Positions 45,987-61,653 of a stretch of DNA of 64,000 nt are shown piece by piece. The DNA comes from Phanerodontia chrysosporium (taxonomy: Eukaryota; Basidiomycota; Agaricomycetes; Polyporales; Phanerochaetaceae). A model generated the notes under the pieces. That model did not search any database and was not told the origin of the DNA. It saw only the letters and a program-made list of their open reading frames with translations. How positions within the stretch are numbered: position 1 is the first letter of the stretch; each line of letters begins with the position of its first letter. A program made the position numbers and the translations under genes. Location: positions 186,001 through 250,000 of the forward strand of contig MJGA01000003.1 of assembly GCA_001910725.1 (NCBI GenBank), written 5' to 3'.

Positions 45987-47135
45987 GACTCCGCCCGATC
46001 CAGTAGCTTCGCGCAGCTACCTCTTGCAGCGGGTATATGTCGTCGGTATCGTCCGCTACAAGTACGCGCGATATGTGAGGTGTGTAAGGAGAGTGAGAGG
46101 AGGTTAGAGAGTGTGCAGCGGTCCCCGACGCCTGCGCCGCTTGCGCGAATAGACGCGCCACGTGCGTCATTGATGCTTTTTCCTTTCCTGGATGCACGCC
46201 TCGCGTCGGTCCTCCGCGTCGCGATTCCGATGTTGCTCACGCCCTGCACAACGCTCTGCAGTACACACTTTCCTTTTCTCGTACTCTACTCCCTCTATCC
46301 AAATGGACCCTTTGTCGGGGAGCTGCAGTTTTTTCCCGCATCGAAAGTCATATTCAAGCGCTCCGTCTCTCATGATTTCGACATTGCCTCTCTGCATCTT
46401 GGAGAATACCAGAGAACGACACATCTCCTAACTATGGGCTCGCCGTCGTGTATGCACTGCGTCGAATCCTCTATACCCGATCTCAGGTTCCCACGATGGC
46501 GTCGATGCATGACACTTTCCGGCTCCATTCCTGAAACTCCAACAGACATTCAGGTCTCCTTCAGGCGGCCGCCGGCACTCAGACGGCGGTTGCAAAGATT
46601 TTTCCTTTATTGCCTAGTCGACTGCTCACAGCCCTGAGATCGTGTCAGACTTAGCGGGCAGAATGCTACTTCTGTTCATCACTGGTCTCAGGTTGGCGGC
46701 GGTTACGATGGACTTGAGGCATGTACGTTCCTCGAGTTGGTGTGGTCGACTAACAATCTGCTCGCGAGCGAGGATGGTTTACTTGCATATCTGCCATGAT
46801 CAGGGGTTAGCGGCAGGCAATGCCGTTACCGGATCTCCAACTTCTGGTCATTGGACAAGGCCGGCGAGAGACCCTGTTTCGTTCTACAGGCCCGCGTCTG
46901 GTCGATATAAACAATGTCGCAGCGGTTGCAGCGCTCAACGTTCAACGGCGGCCCTCCGATCTCGTGGGGGCTTCGGAGGAGTTTCATGCTAGGCCTTCGA
47001 CGCCACAAGGTCGCGCGCGCATCTTCTTACGAGTAGCCCCAACATCTAGCTGATCCGTTCGTGGAACCTGTTTTCCCGCGGCCGAAGGCCATAAAGAGCC
47101 CCAGTCAGCGACTCGGTCCCGTGCTAACCTCCACG
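45987..47135. other. Divergent intergenic of about 1.15 kb
   Basis: Lies between the start codons of AP-3 delta and the oxygenase. Open frames on both strands (for example 45888-46637 plus) overlap the AP-3 first exon antisense and lack splice or family support. A small gene here cannot be excluded, but I see none. Confidence 0.45.
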
Positions 47136-48502
47136 ATGCCCGCCCTCACTTCGTCCGTGCCGTTCCCAGACGACGTCCCTACTCATCCTCTCCTCGTGAT
47201 AGACTATTCGCTTATACAAGCAAACGATCCCGAAGAGCTTGACAGACTATGGCAAGCCGCCACGCAACTCGGCTTCTGGTAGTGCGTGTCAACGATTTCT
47301 GATATTACGACTATGACTGCTGACCTCGATGCAGTCTGAAGAATCATGGTCTCGACAACGAGGTTGCGAGCATGTTTGATGTTTGCGCTGAGACTCTGGA
47401 CCTGCCATTGGAAGAAAAGATGAAATACGAGATAGGCGACGATGGCAATTCCTTCGGGTGCGTTGCCTGCTTCATCGCTAATGGCCTCCAGCTGAGCATA
47501 CCCAGATACAAGGCCCGTGGCACAATCGCAACAGACAAAAATGGCACACGCGACAATGTAGAATTTCTCGACATCGCACAGGACGACGCGCTCTCATGGC
47601 CACGCGTCATACACCGGACATATCCCGACACGATCAATGCACACATGAATGACACCTTCACGCCGTTCGTCCGCAAGTCCGTCGCAGTCAACGCAACATT
47701 TCTCGCCGTCTTTGAGGCGCGGTTGGGGCTTCCGGAGGGCACATTTGCCCGTCTGCACGACCCCGCGCGTCCGAGCGGCGGCGAGGCGCGCTGTATACGC
47801 ACTCCACCGCACCAGACTGGCACTGGTGTCGGTGCTCATACTGACTTTGGGTCTCTCGTACGTAGCTGTCGCCACTTCCATTTCACAATAAGCTGACGCG
47901 GGCGTGAAGGCGATCGTACACAACCGACTCGGAGGACTGCAGGTCATGCCTCCTGGCACGGATCAGTGGCTGTACATCAAGGTGCGCCGTCGATGCGCTC
48001 GAAATGAGGCTGTCTGAGTTGGGCTCACGAGGATGTGGTACGCTAAGCCGGTGCCTGGGTATGCGGTCTGCAACATTGGCGACACGCTTGCGATCTTCAG
48101 CGCAGGAATCCTGCGCTCGAACGTTCACCGCGTCATGTATGTGCTCGTCTACCACGTTGGGTGGTCTCTGCTGACGGGCCATACCAGGCCGCCTCCAGGA
48201 GAGCAGTCACGATTCCCGCGGTACTCAATTACCTTCTTCACACGTCCGTGCTGGGACGTTGTCCTGCATGCACTACGCGAAAGCCCGGTCATTGCAGCGG
48301 CGGAGGCGAGGGCACCGGAGGGTCAGTACGAGACCGGGTCAACCGCAGGAGAGTGGGTCGCGCGCAGGGTACGCAATCTCAGGAAGCGGAATCGGGAGGT
48401 AGGCTGCTTAGCTGCAATGGCATTGAAGTGTCACTCAGATGTTGCATGTAGGGTTGGTTTAACAGTCAAGGAACGGAGCACGAAGGCGTCAAGGGTCGCT
48501 GA
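47136..48502 (+). CDS. 2-oxoglutarate/Fe(II) oxygenase, isopenicillin-N-synthase-like
   Basis: Non-heme iron oxygenase of the family that includes plant gibberellin oxidases and fungal IPNS-like enzymes; substrate unknown. It starts MPALTSSVPFPDDVPTHPLL; the N-terminal domain has IDYSLIQANDPEELDRLWQA then ATQLGFW and, after an intron, NHGLDNEVASMFDVC and LPLEEKMKYEIG. The core shows GVGAHTDFGSL (first two iron ligands H and D), GGLQVMPPGTDQWLYIK, NIGDTLAIFSAGILRSNVHR (distal His ligand) and PRYSITFFTRP, whose Arg binds 2-oxoglutarate. All ligands are present, so it should be active. The last exon, after an intron ending catgtag, reads GWFNSQGTEHEGVKGR. Five to six introns. No biosynthetic cluster surrounds it, so a lone oxidative or detoxifying role is likely. 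Confidence 0.87.
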
Positions 48503-48660
48503 GTAGCCCGGGTCCGTCACTCGCATGAATCGCATGGTATCATGTCTGCGTTGAGGTGCTACTACATCTTTTCAACGAATAAGCTGATACGCTGTAAGCG
48601 TATTCCCAAAGGAGCGACTTCATAAGACGGTATGAACACAAGAGACAAGATGGAGGACCT

Positions 48661-49359
48661 TCAAGCAGACAATATATTGACAACTCGCGCGGAGGCCAGC
48701 TCTATGATAGTAGTAAGCCGCTGTACTGACAAGATACATGTTGTGTGCTTACCCTTCGGTCGTCGGTAGCATATGTCCTGTGCTGACCTGTAGATGTGCT
48801 TGGCAAGTTCTGACTTCATTCGGCCCCTTCGACCGAGCTCTAGGAGAACCTCCTTGACCCAGTAGGACGAGTCAATTACCACGGCATTCGTCTTGTCGAG
48901 CGCGACCTGCGCGATCTTCTGAAACTCGGCGCGGTCGCAGCGACCGAGACTGTAGCACGCAACCATGCGGCCAGGCGGGGGTGCACCCCTGCGCCGCGAG
49001 GACGTGGGTGGCGGCGGCAGCGCAAAGACGTCCGCAGCGAGATGCGTCGAGAGAGTTAGGGCACGGTCCGGCATGCCGCCGTGCGTGCCCGCGTTCGAGC
49101 CATCGTCGACCCGCAGGATGTGCAGCGCGCCGCGCGCCGGGGTGCGCCAGCTGAAGCACCATGGCATGTCATCTGCACATGCGCCGCCGTCTCGCAGCGG
49201 TACACACAACCACACGGTCGCGCTCTCGTCGTTCCGGTCGGCGAGCTCCGCGCGCCCGCTGTAGTTGCACGCGTGCAGGGCGCGTGGCCGGAAGTGGCAA
49301 ACTTCGACGTGCACGAGGGGCTCCTTGGACTCATCGACCTTTTTGGCCCAGAAACCCAT
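48661..49359 (-). CDS. Unknown tandem family, paralogue A
   Basis: Protein of about 225 residues. It starts MGFWAKKVDESKEPLVHVEV and contains ESATVWLCVPLRDGGAC, MPWCFSWRTPARGALHILRV, RMVACYSLGRCDRAEFQKIA, DSSYWVKEVLLELGRRGRMK and an exon after SAQDICYRRPKGKH. The pattern V.LC ... W.F.W..P ... Y.LG..D.A....L..IA ... WV..VL.E...RG is shared with the two genes that follow on the same strand (49762-50310 and 50780-51309), so these are tandem duplicates. No catalytic motif, signal peptide or membrane segment is evident. TATA-like ccatatattc lies at 49416-49425. Family identity is not recognised; similar short proteins of unknown function occur in Agaricomycetes as expanded families, from general recollection only. 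Confidence 0.6.
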   Translation of the reverse strand: MGFWAKKVDESKEPLVHVEVCHFRPRALHACNYSGRAELADRNDESATVWLCVPLRDGGACADDMPWCFSWRTPARGALHILRVDDGSNAGTHGGMPDRALTLSTHLAADVFALPPPPTSSRRRGAPPPGRMVACYSLGRCDRAEFQKIAQVALDKTNAVVIDSSYWVKEVLLELGRRGRMKSELAKHIYRSAQDICYRRPKGKHTTCILSVQRLTTIIELASARVVNILSA

Positions 49360-49761
49360 TGTGTAAAAGCGAAGAGGGCCGAGGAAAAGTATGAGGTGAC
49401 GAGATATCCTCCCCTCCATATATTCATTTTCTGAGACTATATTCCGCCTTTGTCGTCAGGACTATTCTCTTGATCTCCTTTGCTCGGCTAGCGTCGGGCC
49501 ACTCGCAGCATCCATCATGCGCTAGCGCAAGTCGTCTCGTATACTTCACATTTTCTTTGTTAACAAGTGTGATAAACAGGTGGCGTAGTCAAAGAGCATA
49601 AATATATTGTACAACAAGGCCAGATCCGTTTGCCACAAAGGCCACCGCCACCGCTACCTCCGGCGGGACGCGCTGCGCTCTTGGAGTGCATCTCCCTGTC
49701 ACACATTGGAAGACATGCTCTGGCTACGCGACGGTGCATCTGCGAAATACAATAAGCTCTG
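49360..49761. other. Intergenic, about 400 bases
   Basis: Promoter of paralogue A (TATA-like at 49416-49425) and 3' flank of paralogue B. Nothing else seen. Confidence 0.5.
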
Positions 49762-50310
49762 TCATTCCTCATTGCTACCTGAAATGAACTCACTCTTTCG
49801 CGGATCATTCTGGTCGAGCGCTGCCTGCTTCACCTGCTTTACGCGCTTTTCGGGGAACAAGCCCCGGCTCACGCAGTCTTCAAGCACGTACTTCGCCCAG
49901 TCGCACGAGCAGCCGATAGGGCGCACTCCGAGTTCGAGGATATCAGTGCCGATGTTCTCGAGCGTCGTACGCCGTGCGAAGTCTAGGTGGCCAAGGGGGT
50001 ACTCCTTCACGTACTGGCCGCCCATATTATTGCTGGCGGTGCCCTGCACATCCGCGAGAAGGCCACTCGGCGTGCGCATGAACCACTGCGCGCCGTCCTG
50101 CTCGATTCGGAGGAAGCGCCGCGCCTGAGGCCCTCCGTTCTGAGCGGGTATGTCCCAGGCGAAGAACCACTCCCCGGCGGCTTTGTTATTCAACTTCTCT
50201 GCACAGAGGTACACCACCGAGCTGCCAGGCTGATCTCGATAGGTATCTGCGCGCTTGAGTGCCCCAGGCTTGTACCAGGCGGCGGGCATGTTATCGGGTG
50301 AGAGGGACAT
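49762..50310 (-). CDS. Unknown tandem family, paralogue B
   Basis: Protein of about 180 residues, apparently intronless. It starts MSLSPDNMPAAWYKPGALKR and reads SSVVYLCAEKLNN, GEWFFAWDIPAQNGGPQARR, FLRIEQDGAQWFMRTPSG, VKEYPLGHLDFARRTTLENI, SCDWAKYVLEDCVSRGLFPE. It shares with paralogues A and C the V.LC, W.F.W..P, LG..D.A and W...V..C...G/R positions. It is the cleanest member and best defines the family. TATAAAG lies on the minus strand at about 50375-50382, 65-70 bases before the start. The predicted fold is mixed beta (first half) and helical (second half); function unknown. Confidence 0.65.
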   Translation of the reverse strand: MSLSPDNMPAAWYKPGALKRADTYRDQPGSSVVYLCAEKLNNKAAGEWFFAWDIPAQNGGPQARRFLRIEQDGAQWFMRTPSGLLADVQGTASNNMGGQYVKEYPLGHLDFARRTTLENIGTDILELGVRPIGCSCDWAKYVLEDCVSRGLFPEKRVKQVKQAALDQNDPRKSEFISGSNEE

Positions 50311-50779
50311 CGTGTAATGAGATGGGATGGAAATTGATGTTGCGCTGTTATGAATCTATGGACTCGGCCACTCTCTTTATAGAGGACATGGATGCAGAGT
50401 TCTCAGATATTCAACTTTGTAGAAATGCAGCAACACAACGCTTTGGTATGTTGCACATCGGGAGGCGGGTGGCCCCTTTGTTGGCAAGACCACGAACATA
50501 GTGCATGGTCCCCAAAAGCACGAGAGGAACAAGACGTGTCCAACCAGGTGTTGATTTGTGTTATGTTCCGTGTTATTGCGTGCGAAGAAAACATGATATC
50601 TGTACAAACTACGGTAGGTATATCACAGGAATCTGGATGCGTTTACTACCACCGTGCTTGGTGGTTTGTCGGTCTTGCTCGTTGGATCCTTCCGAGGCTG
50701 CACTGAACTCCTTGACTATTCACGAAATAAATGGCGCAAATATCAGTTAAAACATTCATGAGCTGCAACGACGCTAGGT
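50311..50779. other. Intergenic, 469 bases
   Basis: Promoter of paralogue B and 3' flank of paralogue C. AT-rich; no gene supported. Confidence 0.5.
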
Positions 50780-51309
50780 TCACTTACAGCTGTCATTTCT
50801 GGTCTCTACGTTCCAAATCACAGACTTCAATTCTACTTCGCGTTCCTTCGGAAGAATATACTCCTCTATGCACTTCGCAATCACGGCCGTGACCCAACTC
50901 TCTGGGTCTGCTGCTGGATCTTTGTCTGTCAGCAGGCGGAATTGCTCTGCTGCGATCTGGTCGAGCCTGAGACGTTGCGCCAAGTCGAGTGTACCAAGCT
51001 TGTACTCCAGGACGTGAACATGCCCTTCCTCGGTGGCATCCTCCGGTACGAAGATATTTGAGATGTACCGTTGTCTGAAAGTGCCATCCTTGCGTCTTTC
51101 CGACCGGGAGAAGATGACGTATTTGCGCGTATTGCTGGGCAGGTTCCATCGGAAGAACCAGGTGATCTGAGAGTACTTGGCTCCGGATATATGGGCGCAA
51201 AGCCCGACATCGACTTTGTCCGGGAAGTCGTCGATGTATCTGTTCTTCGGCAAAGACTGGGCGAAGTCCCATGTTGGCAGCCAGTAGTGGGTCTCGCGGG
51301 GGTCTTCAT
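50780..51309 (-). CDS. Unknown tandem family, paralogue C (one apparent frame break near start)
   Basis: The likely start is ATG at 51309, MKTP, after which one base is missing in the run of five G at 51298-51302; with it the protein reads RETHYWLPTWDFAQSLPKNR, VDVGLCAHISGAKYSQITWF, FRWNLPSNTRKYVIFSRSER, EEGHVHVLEYKLGTLDLAQR, LRLDQIAAEQFRLLTDKD and SWVTAVIAKCIEEYILPKER. It matches paralogues A and B along its whole length. The start is supported by a TATAAAAG box at 51355-51362 on the minus strand, about 50 bases upstream; an ATG at 51406 would lie upstream of that box. No known domain. Confidence 0.58.
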
Positions 51310-51691
51310 GGCGTATAATGCAGCTATAATTTTTCTGGATTCGAGAGTGCGTGTCTTTTATATCTACCAAGGCTTGGATTCCCTTGAACAAGTCTGGCCA
51401 AAGCATGCCATCATTGGGCCACCAGAAAACCGGGACTCGGGAGCTTTCAAGGTCCAGCCACTCGTCGGAAACAACAAAAGGCTTTTAGGTTTTGCTCTGG
51501 AATGTTCTCCAACTGGATTAGATGATCAAGGCCAGCCGTGTTTCCTGCTGATGGCCTTGCACTGAGCGGCCCTCAGCGGTACGGGGTTTCGGGGGTCCTT
51601 ACCAATGCACGTGACCAGAGCACTCGGCGCCGCAAGCGTGATTGCTTCAATCAACTGAACACTTCGCGTCATAACATTGTTTCCTCGGACC
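51310..51691. other. Divergent intergenic, 382 bases
   Basis: 5' flanks of paralogue C and the NXT1-like gene. Apart from the TATA box of paralogue C nothing is assigned. Confidence 0.45.
51355..51362 (-). promoter_or_regulatory. TATA box of paralogue C
   Basis: TATAAAAG on the minus strand, 46-53 bases before the chosen ATG. It decides between the two candidate starts of this gene. Confidence 0.5.
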
Positions 51692-52266
51692 ATGACCACT
51701 CTTACTCAAAATGAGTGCGTACAAAGCCAGTCAATATCTATTCTTCAAACCTGACCATTTTGAAGCATAGAAATCGCGGTTCGAGCCGCGGACCACTTCA
51801 CGCGCCTGTATTACAAGACATACGACTCATCGACCCGCGTCGACGACCTGCCCAATTTCTACCGCCCTACGTCGGCACTCACATGGAACGGAACACCATA
51901 TCAGGGCGCGGAGGGCGTGCGTGAACTCATCAGCAAGATGCCGCCAACGTCCCACGAAGTACAGTCATTTGACTGCCATCCTATCCCAGGTGAGCTGAGT
52001 TTTGAGTGCAAATGTACGACCGCTGTGCTAACCGCAGAATAGGGAGCCAGCCGCCGTCGTTGCTCATTACCGTGTCTGGGACGGTGACACATGGCAAGGG
52101 TCCCGCCGGCAATCCGGCTTCGACACCGAGCAAGAGCATCGAGGGACAACCGCGAGTGTTCTCGCAGACGTTTATGCTGGTGCCCGACTCCACCGCCGCC
52201 AAAGCTGCACCGGGAGAGGTTGCAAAATACTACATCAACTCGGACGCATTGAGATTCGTTGGTTGA
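51692..52266 (+). CDS. NTF2-related export protein (NXT1/p15-like)
   Basis: Small NTF2-fold partner of the Mex67/NXF1 mRNA export receptor. Exon 1 encodes MTTLTQN plus part of a Glu codon, then an intron gtgcgt...catag (about 51715-51775). Exon 2 reads IAVRAADHFTRLYYKTYDSS, LPNFYRPTSALTWNGTPYQG, VRELISKMPPTSHEVQSFDC. After an intron exon 3 reads PSLLITVSGTVTHGKG, QPRVFSQTFMLVPDS and ends SDALRFVG. The motifs FY..TSALTWNG, MPPT.H and DC.P are characteristic of NXT rather than NTF2 proper, and the length (about 165) fits with a small insertion (GPAGNPASTPSKSIEG). Both splice sites are canonical. Expected at the nuclear pore. Confidence 0.85.
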
Positions 52267-52727
52267 AGGGAGGGGCGGTGGCGGCGGAAGAGGTCATTCT
52301 TGTATCGGTGCGCCCCTTTCGTACGAAGATGGGTCCTCGAGACTCATGTTCGGCACACAAAGCTAGCCGCGTACCCTTACGAATACATCGCGGACAAGCG
52401 TCTTTCTGCTAAGAACTACCGCAAGCTGTCGAACATGCACAGTCCAGCCCTCGCAGGTTTCGCTCCCTTCTGCACTTCAGCTGACTTCTCGAGCCACTGT
52501 CGCAGAAAACAGTGGTAGGGCCAGTCGATGCATCATCATCCCGTATGGGACGTGCGCGAACCGAACGAACAACCCGCAACGCCCATGTCCGACCTTCGCA
52601 TTTCCCCTGGTCTGGCGACCCCTTGATGCATTCATGCGAGGATGGAGAGCAAACATAGCAAACAAAGATTATGCTACAGATAATACTACAGTATCCAGTG
52701 AATACAATAAGCAGACCCACAGTCCTT
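52267..52727. other. Convergent intergenic, 461 bases
   Basis: 3' flanks of the NXT1-like gene and PRP22. No gene or repeat recognised. Confidence 0.5.
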
Positions 52728-56484
<3,757 letters not shown>

Positions 56485-56668
56485 GGTAAGAAAGGAGTGG
56501 AAGAGGTAGATGGGAGATGTGCAAGTGTAAGCTGAGCGAGACTCCGCGGGTGCGTTGGGCATCGCTAGACGCCCAAATGTCACCAGAACGTGATGTCACA
56601 GAGGCGCCGAAGGCATCGTCAGTCACGGCGGTCCTCGCTTTTTCGCGAACGCTTTCTTGTCCAGGGTC
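56485..56668. promoter_or_regulatory. Bidirectional promoter of two RNA helicase genes
   Basis: Only 184 bases separate the start codons of PRP22 and the DHX29/DHX57-like gene, so both promoters must overlap or be shared. No TATA box is evident. Confidence 0.5.
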
Positions 56669-59600
56669 ATGCCTCCAAGACGAGGCATCGTCAAGTCGGG
56701 GAATGCGGGCAATTCCTCAAAGGCATCCAGCTCTAAGCCACCTCCAGACCCCAGCAAGCCTGAGGAGAAACCGCTCTTTCCTCCAGGCTCGAAATATCCT
56801 CTAAGTCTGCTTAATGAGAGGTAGTATACTTCGCTTGCTCGAATTGAAGAAATTCTCTTCCGTGCGCTGGGAAACGGCATGGGACAGATGTCATCCGAGG
56901 TGTCCTCTCGTAAGATATCTGTCTCAGGCGATCCCACTGACGGGAGCCATACTGACGCACAAGCATAGATGTCAGAAGGAAGGGTGGAACAAGCCGGTGG
57001 TGGACACAGTGAGTCTTGCGAAAGACCGTCCTTTCTGTAGACTAACTACGTATGGTAGTATAAGAAAGCTGATGGCTTCTCCTTCGCGGTCACCTTGAGC
57101 CGGATAAATAAGAAGCAAGAATACGAGTCCGTGCGGTTGGAACCGCATCCTCCGTATGTGCTTCCTACCGCTATCGAAGCTCGCCACTGGGGCGCGACGT
57201 ACGCTTTGTATCGAGTTAGTAGCGTAAAAGGCGTTTTACTCCAGCTTCGTGTTGATGGCTGTTACTGCAGTTTTGCAACGGCATCCAACTCAACCGAGTT
57301 CTTCCTCCCGGCCCGCGGGACTATTGGAACCAGCTCGCTGCAGAGCACAAACAGGCTCCTGACCATCAGAAATGGATGTATGATGCCGACCCTTTCGCAG
57401 CCCGTAAAGCGGTAACCGAACGCCAGGAGCAAGCGGCGAGAAGGAAGGAAGAGCCAGGCGATAGGAAGGGAAAAACAACCACTTCAACCGAGTTCGTGTC
57501 TGCCCCTGAAGCCAAAATGGCCAGTAGTTTGAGAGATCTGGTTGAAGAGTCTATCAAGAAGGTATGCTGCCTTCTCGTTAGTAGCCGTCACATTCATGAC
57601 TTTGCGCCTCCAGGCGTTCGAACTCTATCCCGAAGCTGCAGACGCAGCTCCAAAAGTACTGGAGGATGACCAAAAGCTTCCACTGCTGAAACAACTTCAA
57701 ACCTTCGGATTCACGGACAAGCAGGCCAACACTGCCTTCACCGCCTTGTCCACGCCTTCCGCTTTAACCTCTACGCTTCTTTCCTCATTTGAGCCTCTCC
57801 AAGCATGCCTCGAATATCTCATATTGCACCTACCGGAATGCGAGCTCCCACAGCGCTTCTTGCCGAGCTCAAACTCGTCGAATCCGTTCATCTCTTCTAT
57901 ACATTCAGGTACAGAAGATATCAAGACACGCTGGGCAGTCGATAAAGCCGTTAAAGAGTGTGGCTGGCCTGCGCACGTGGTGAAAGAGCTCGTTAAGGAT
58001 AGGCGTCTTGTCGAAGACTGGGGTCTTCTGCAGCAAGCTCTCAACCGTGCATTGGTTGGAGAGAGCGAAAACGACCCCGGGTCCACACAGCAGGATATTG
58101 CAACCGAGGCCATCGACGAGGACGAGATTGCGGCGTACGACGCGAAATTCGTGGACAGCACACACATCGCCGTCCCTCTTCCCGTCGCGCCGCTCGAACT
58201 ACACATTATCTTGCCCAACGAAGTCCGCAAGCTTCCTCTGCATGGCCCACCTCCCGCGATGTACTTGACTTCGAAGACAGTCCCTTCCTATGTGAGATTG
58301 CACATTCTCTCTCAGCTTCTGTCCGCGTTCAGCAGCGGGACGCTTGTCGAGCCTGGAGAAAGTGTCGCTATGGCCGCAGTGCGGTTCATCGAAGAGCAGT
58401 GGGCAAGCATCCAAGATGACGGTCCCCCGGAGATGTCTCAGGTCTTGCGCTACTTCATGCGTGGGAGGGGCCAAACGGACGACGCGGAAACAACCGAAGT
58501 CGTTACCAATGCACCACAGAATCGCAAAGGCAAGCAAAAGCGAGGTAGCAGCAGGCGAGATGATCGTGACGATGCAACCGTGAAAGCGGAGTTCGAGGAG
58601 CTTCGTCAGCAGAAGGCGTACGCTCGTATTTTGGCCACTCGAGAGCAGCTTCCTGCGTTCGCGGCGCAAGAAACATTCCTAGACATGCTGAGCAAGAATC
58701 GCTGCGTGATTGTAGTTGGAGAAACAGGTAAATACCATTGTCACAGCGGGCAATTTTCTTGTGCTAAGTCCCATCTCAACAGGTTGCGGCAAAACTACAC
58801 AATGTAGGTTTGCGTTGCAGATCTTGCATACGCCCCCTTCTGACGTTTCTTAGTACCCCAATTCGTCTTAGATTCCCTGATCATGAGTGGCCATGGATCC
58901 GACGCGTCTATCATTGTCACACAACCGCGCAGGCTGTCCGCTCTAGGTGTCGCTGCGCGAGTCTCAGCGGAACGACTCGAGGATGGCTCGGTCGGCTACG
59001 CCATCCGAGGAGAAAGCAAGCAAACAAACCGCACGAAACTCCTCTTCTGCACTACCGGTGTCGTCCTACGGCGACTCGGCTCAGGCGATAGACTGCAGAA
59101 CGTAACTCACGTCATTGTTGACGAGGTGAGTTGCATGACGCTGACATGGCCGCGGGTCGTCGTCTCACGCTCATAATGCCAGGTTCACGAACGCTCCGTC
59201 GACGGCGACCTGCTGCTACTGGAACTCAAGACGCTTCTGCAGCACAACCAGAAGCTGAAGGTTATTCTCATGTCTGCAACAATCAACCACGAAGTTTTCA
59301 TCAAGTACTTCGACGAAGCCCCTCTCCTCACTATTCCAGGCTTCACACATCCGTCGAGGATAGGTTCGTCTGTCCCTCTCGCGTTGCAGCTACATATTGA
59401 AATACTGCCAGGTACCTCGAAGACTACTTTCCCTTACTCTCGTACCGGCCGTCGGGCAAAGGCATCAAACGTCCATCCGAGAAAGAGATGGAGGCTCTTT
59501 CGAGCCAAGTCAATATTTCAGACGAGTCGCTGTTACTCGCCTTGCACGCTATAACAAAGTCAGACAAAGTGGATATCGAGGTTGGTAAACGCAAAGACAC

Positions 59601-61653
59601 TGCTGGTCGACCCGGTCTCACCATCTACAGCTTATCGCCTCCCTTGTCAAGCACATAACAGGGTCATACAAGGACCCTGGAGGCATTTTGATCTTCTTGC
59701 CCGGCGTGCAAGAAATTCAAGCATGCTTGAATGCGTTGAAGGACCTCCCAAATGCCAAAACGCTTCCGTTGCATGCTAATCTGTCGAACGACGAGCAGCG
59801 CGCCGTGTTCGCCCCGACATCGGGATGGAAGATCATTGCTGCAACCAATGTGGCCGAGGTGGAAGCTTCGTCTTTGGTACCTCAGACATTGGCTGATATT
59901 GTCGCAGACCTCGATCACTATCGACGACGTCGTCTATGTGATAGACTCAGGGAAGGTCAAGGAGACTCAATACGATCCAGAGAACGGCCTCACGAAGCTT
60001 GAAGAGCAATGGGTCACGCGGGCTGCTGCGCGGCAACGTCGCGGACGAGCAGGCCGTACGAAGCCCGGAGTCTGCTTCAAATTGTACACCCGCAAGCGGG
60101 AAAGCTACATGCAACCCTACCCTATACCAGAGATCAAGCGGGTCGCGCTAGAGAGCGTCGCGCTCTCTGTTAAGGTCACCCACGGAGACGTGAAGGTCGG
60201 TTATGGCCAACATATCACATACTCAAAGCAACATTAACGCGTGCCTAGACACATCTTGCTCAAGCGATAGACCCTCCAACAATGTCCGCCCTTGACCATG
60301 CGTTAGCCGTCCTGGACGAGCTGGGAGCCATCTCACCCGAAGGTGACCTGACACCGATGGGTCAGCATCTGGTTAGTGCACGTGCAACCACCTTCATAGC
60401 GTCGTTTGACTTTGTGCGCACAGGCAATGTTACCCGTGGATCTCAGGCTGGGCAAGGTAGGTCTGTTAGCTAACTCGAGACCAAGCTTTCTACCTCACGT
60501 GTCGTAGATGTTGGTCCTCGGGGCAATATTCAGGTGCTTGGGCCCAATTCTGACCGCAGCGGCCATCCTGTCGTCAAAGCCCCTATTTGTGAGCCCTATG
60601 GACAAGAGAGAAGAAGCTTCGCAGTATGCATAACGTGGCTCTAGGCTTGAACGCTTGCGCTTACCTTCATATAGAGCTCGCGCAAAGTTCGCCACCGCAA
60701 ATAGTGACATCTTAACGGACGTCAACGCGTACGAAGAGTGTGCACGTCTTCGCGAGAAGGGAGCATCCCGCGTGAGAGCTTTCTGCGAAGAGGTACGGAC
60801 GAGACAGGATTCTCGAATCATTACTCCTGACGTCACGTCCGATAGAACTTCATCTCGACTGCAACCATTCGCGACATCACGTCGCTGCGGCAGGAGTTCC
60901 TCTCCACGCTCGTATCCCTCAACCTGGTGCCTCGGGGCAGCACGCCCTCCACCCCCTCGCTGAACGCGCACAGCGAACATACCGGACTCGTCAAGGCCGT
61001 CATCCTCGCGGGCCTCTGGCCGCGCGTAGCACGCGTCGTGCTGCCCAAGGACGCTATCAAGTTTGACCGCGTGCAGGCGGGCACGGTGCAGCGCGCGAAC
61101 GAGGCGCGGGAGTACAAGTTCTTCGACATCCACGTGGGCGAGGAGGGTGGGCGCGTGTTCCTACACCCGTCGTCCGTGCTCTTTCGCGCGGTGGAGTGGA
61201 AGAGCCCGTTCGTGGCATATTTCCACAAACAGCAGACGACAAAATTGTGGCTGCGTGACGCGACCGAGGTGCGTTGCTTACGCTTCGGCCGAGGAAAGGT
61301 GGTCCGCTGACGGTGTTGCATCCCAGGTACCTATATATGCAATGCTCCTCTTCGGAGGCCCTGTTGCGGTGAACCATGTCGGGGGCGGACTGACCATCGG
61401 CAACAAGAGTGCTTCCGTCAAACTGAAGGCGTGGCCCCGTATCGGCGTGCTTGTCAACCAATTGAGGTAAGCCGCGAGGGGCATTGTGTTTCGGACTGTT
61501 GCTGACATGTCATAACGCCGCAGACGGCTCCTTGACGTGCAGCTGAAGCAAAGCGTAGACAGCGGGGACGTCATGAGTGTCGGTAGCGATAATCCAGTCG
61601 TGAAAGCCGTCCTTGCGCTGCTGCAGGGCGATGGTCTGAGCAGCAATATCTAG
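56669..61653 (+). CDS. DExH RNA helicase, DHX29/DHX57/YLR419W-like
   Basis: Large cytosolic DEAH/RHA helicase, probably acting in translation or RNA quality control. It starts MPPRRGIVKSGNAGNSSKAS; exon 2 onwards gives CQKEGWNKPVVDT, FAVTLSRINKKQEYESVRLE, PHPPYVLPTAIEARHWGATY (a dsRBD-like block typical of this group), then a UBA/RWD-like region (LQTFGFTDKQANTAFTALST, LEYLILHLPECELPQRFLPS). The core has VVGETGCGKTTQ with Walker A split by an intron (58728-58782), VTQPRRLSALGVAARVS, HVIVDEVHERSVDGDLLL (DEVH), [56 protein letters not shown] and ARQRRGRAGRTKPGVCFKLY. The HA2 (AIDPPTMSALDHALAVLDEL) and OB parts (GRVFLHPSSVLFRAVEWKSP) follow, ending LLQGDGLSSNI. Around 14 introns. All motifs are present. 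Confidence 0.9.

Noticed and set aside
45888..46637. 249-codon plus-strand ORF upstream and antisense of AP-3 delta
   Set aside because: Overlaps the first AP-3 exon in antisense; the composition does not resemble protein-coding sequence.
51780..51800. ggttcgagcc-like tRNA B-box text
   Set aside because: It is inside exon 2 of the NXT1-like gene (codons for AVRAAD) and no A box or cloverleaf accompanies it.
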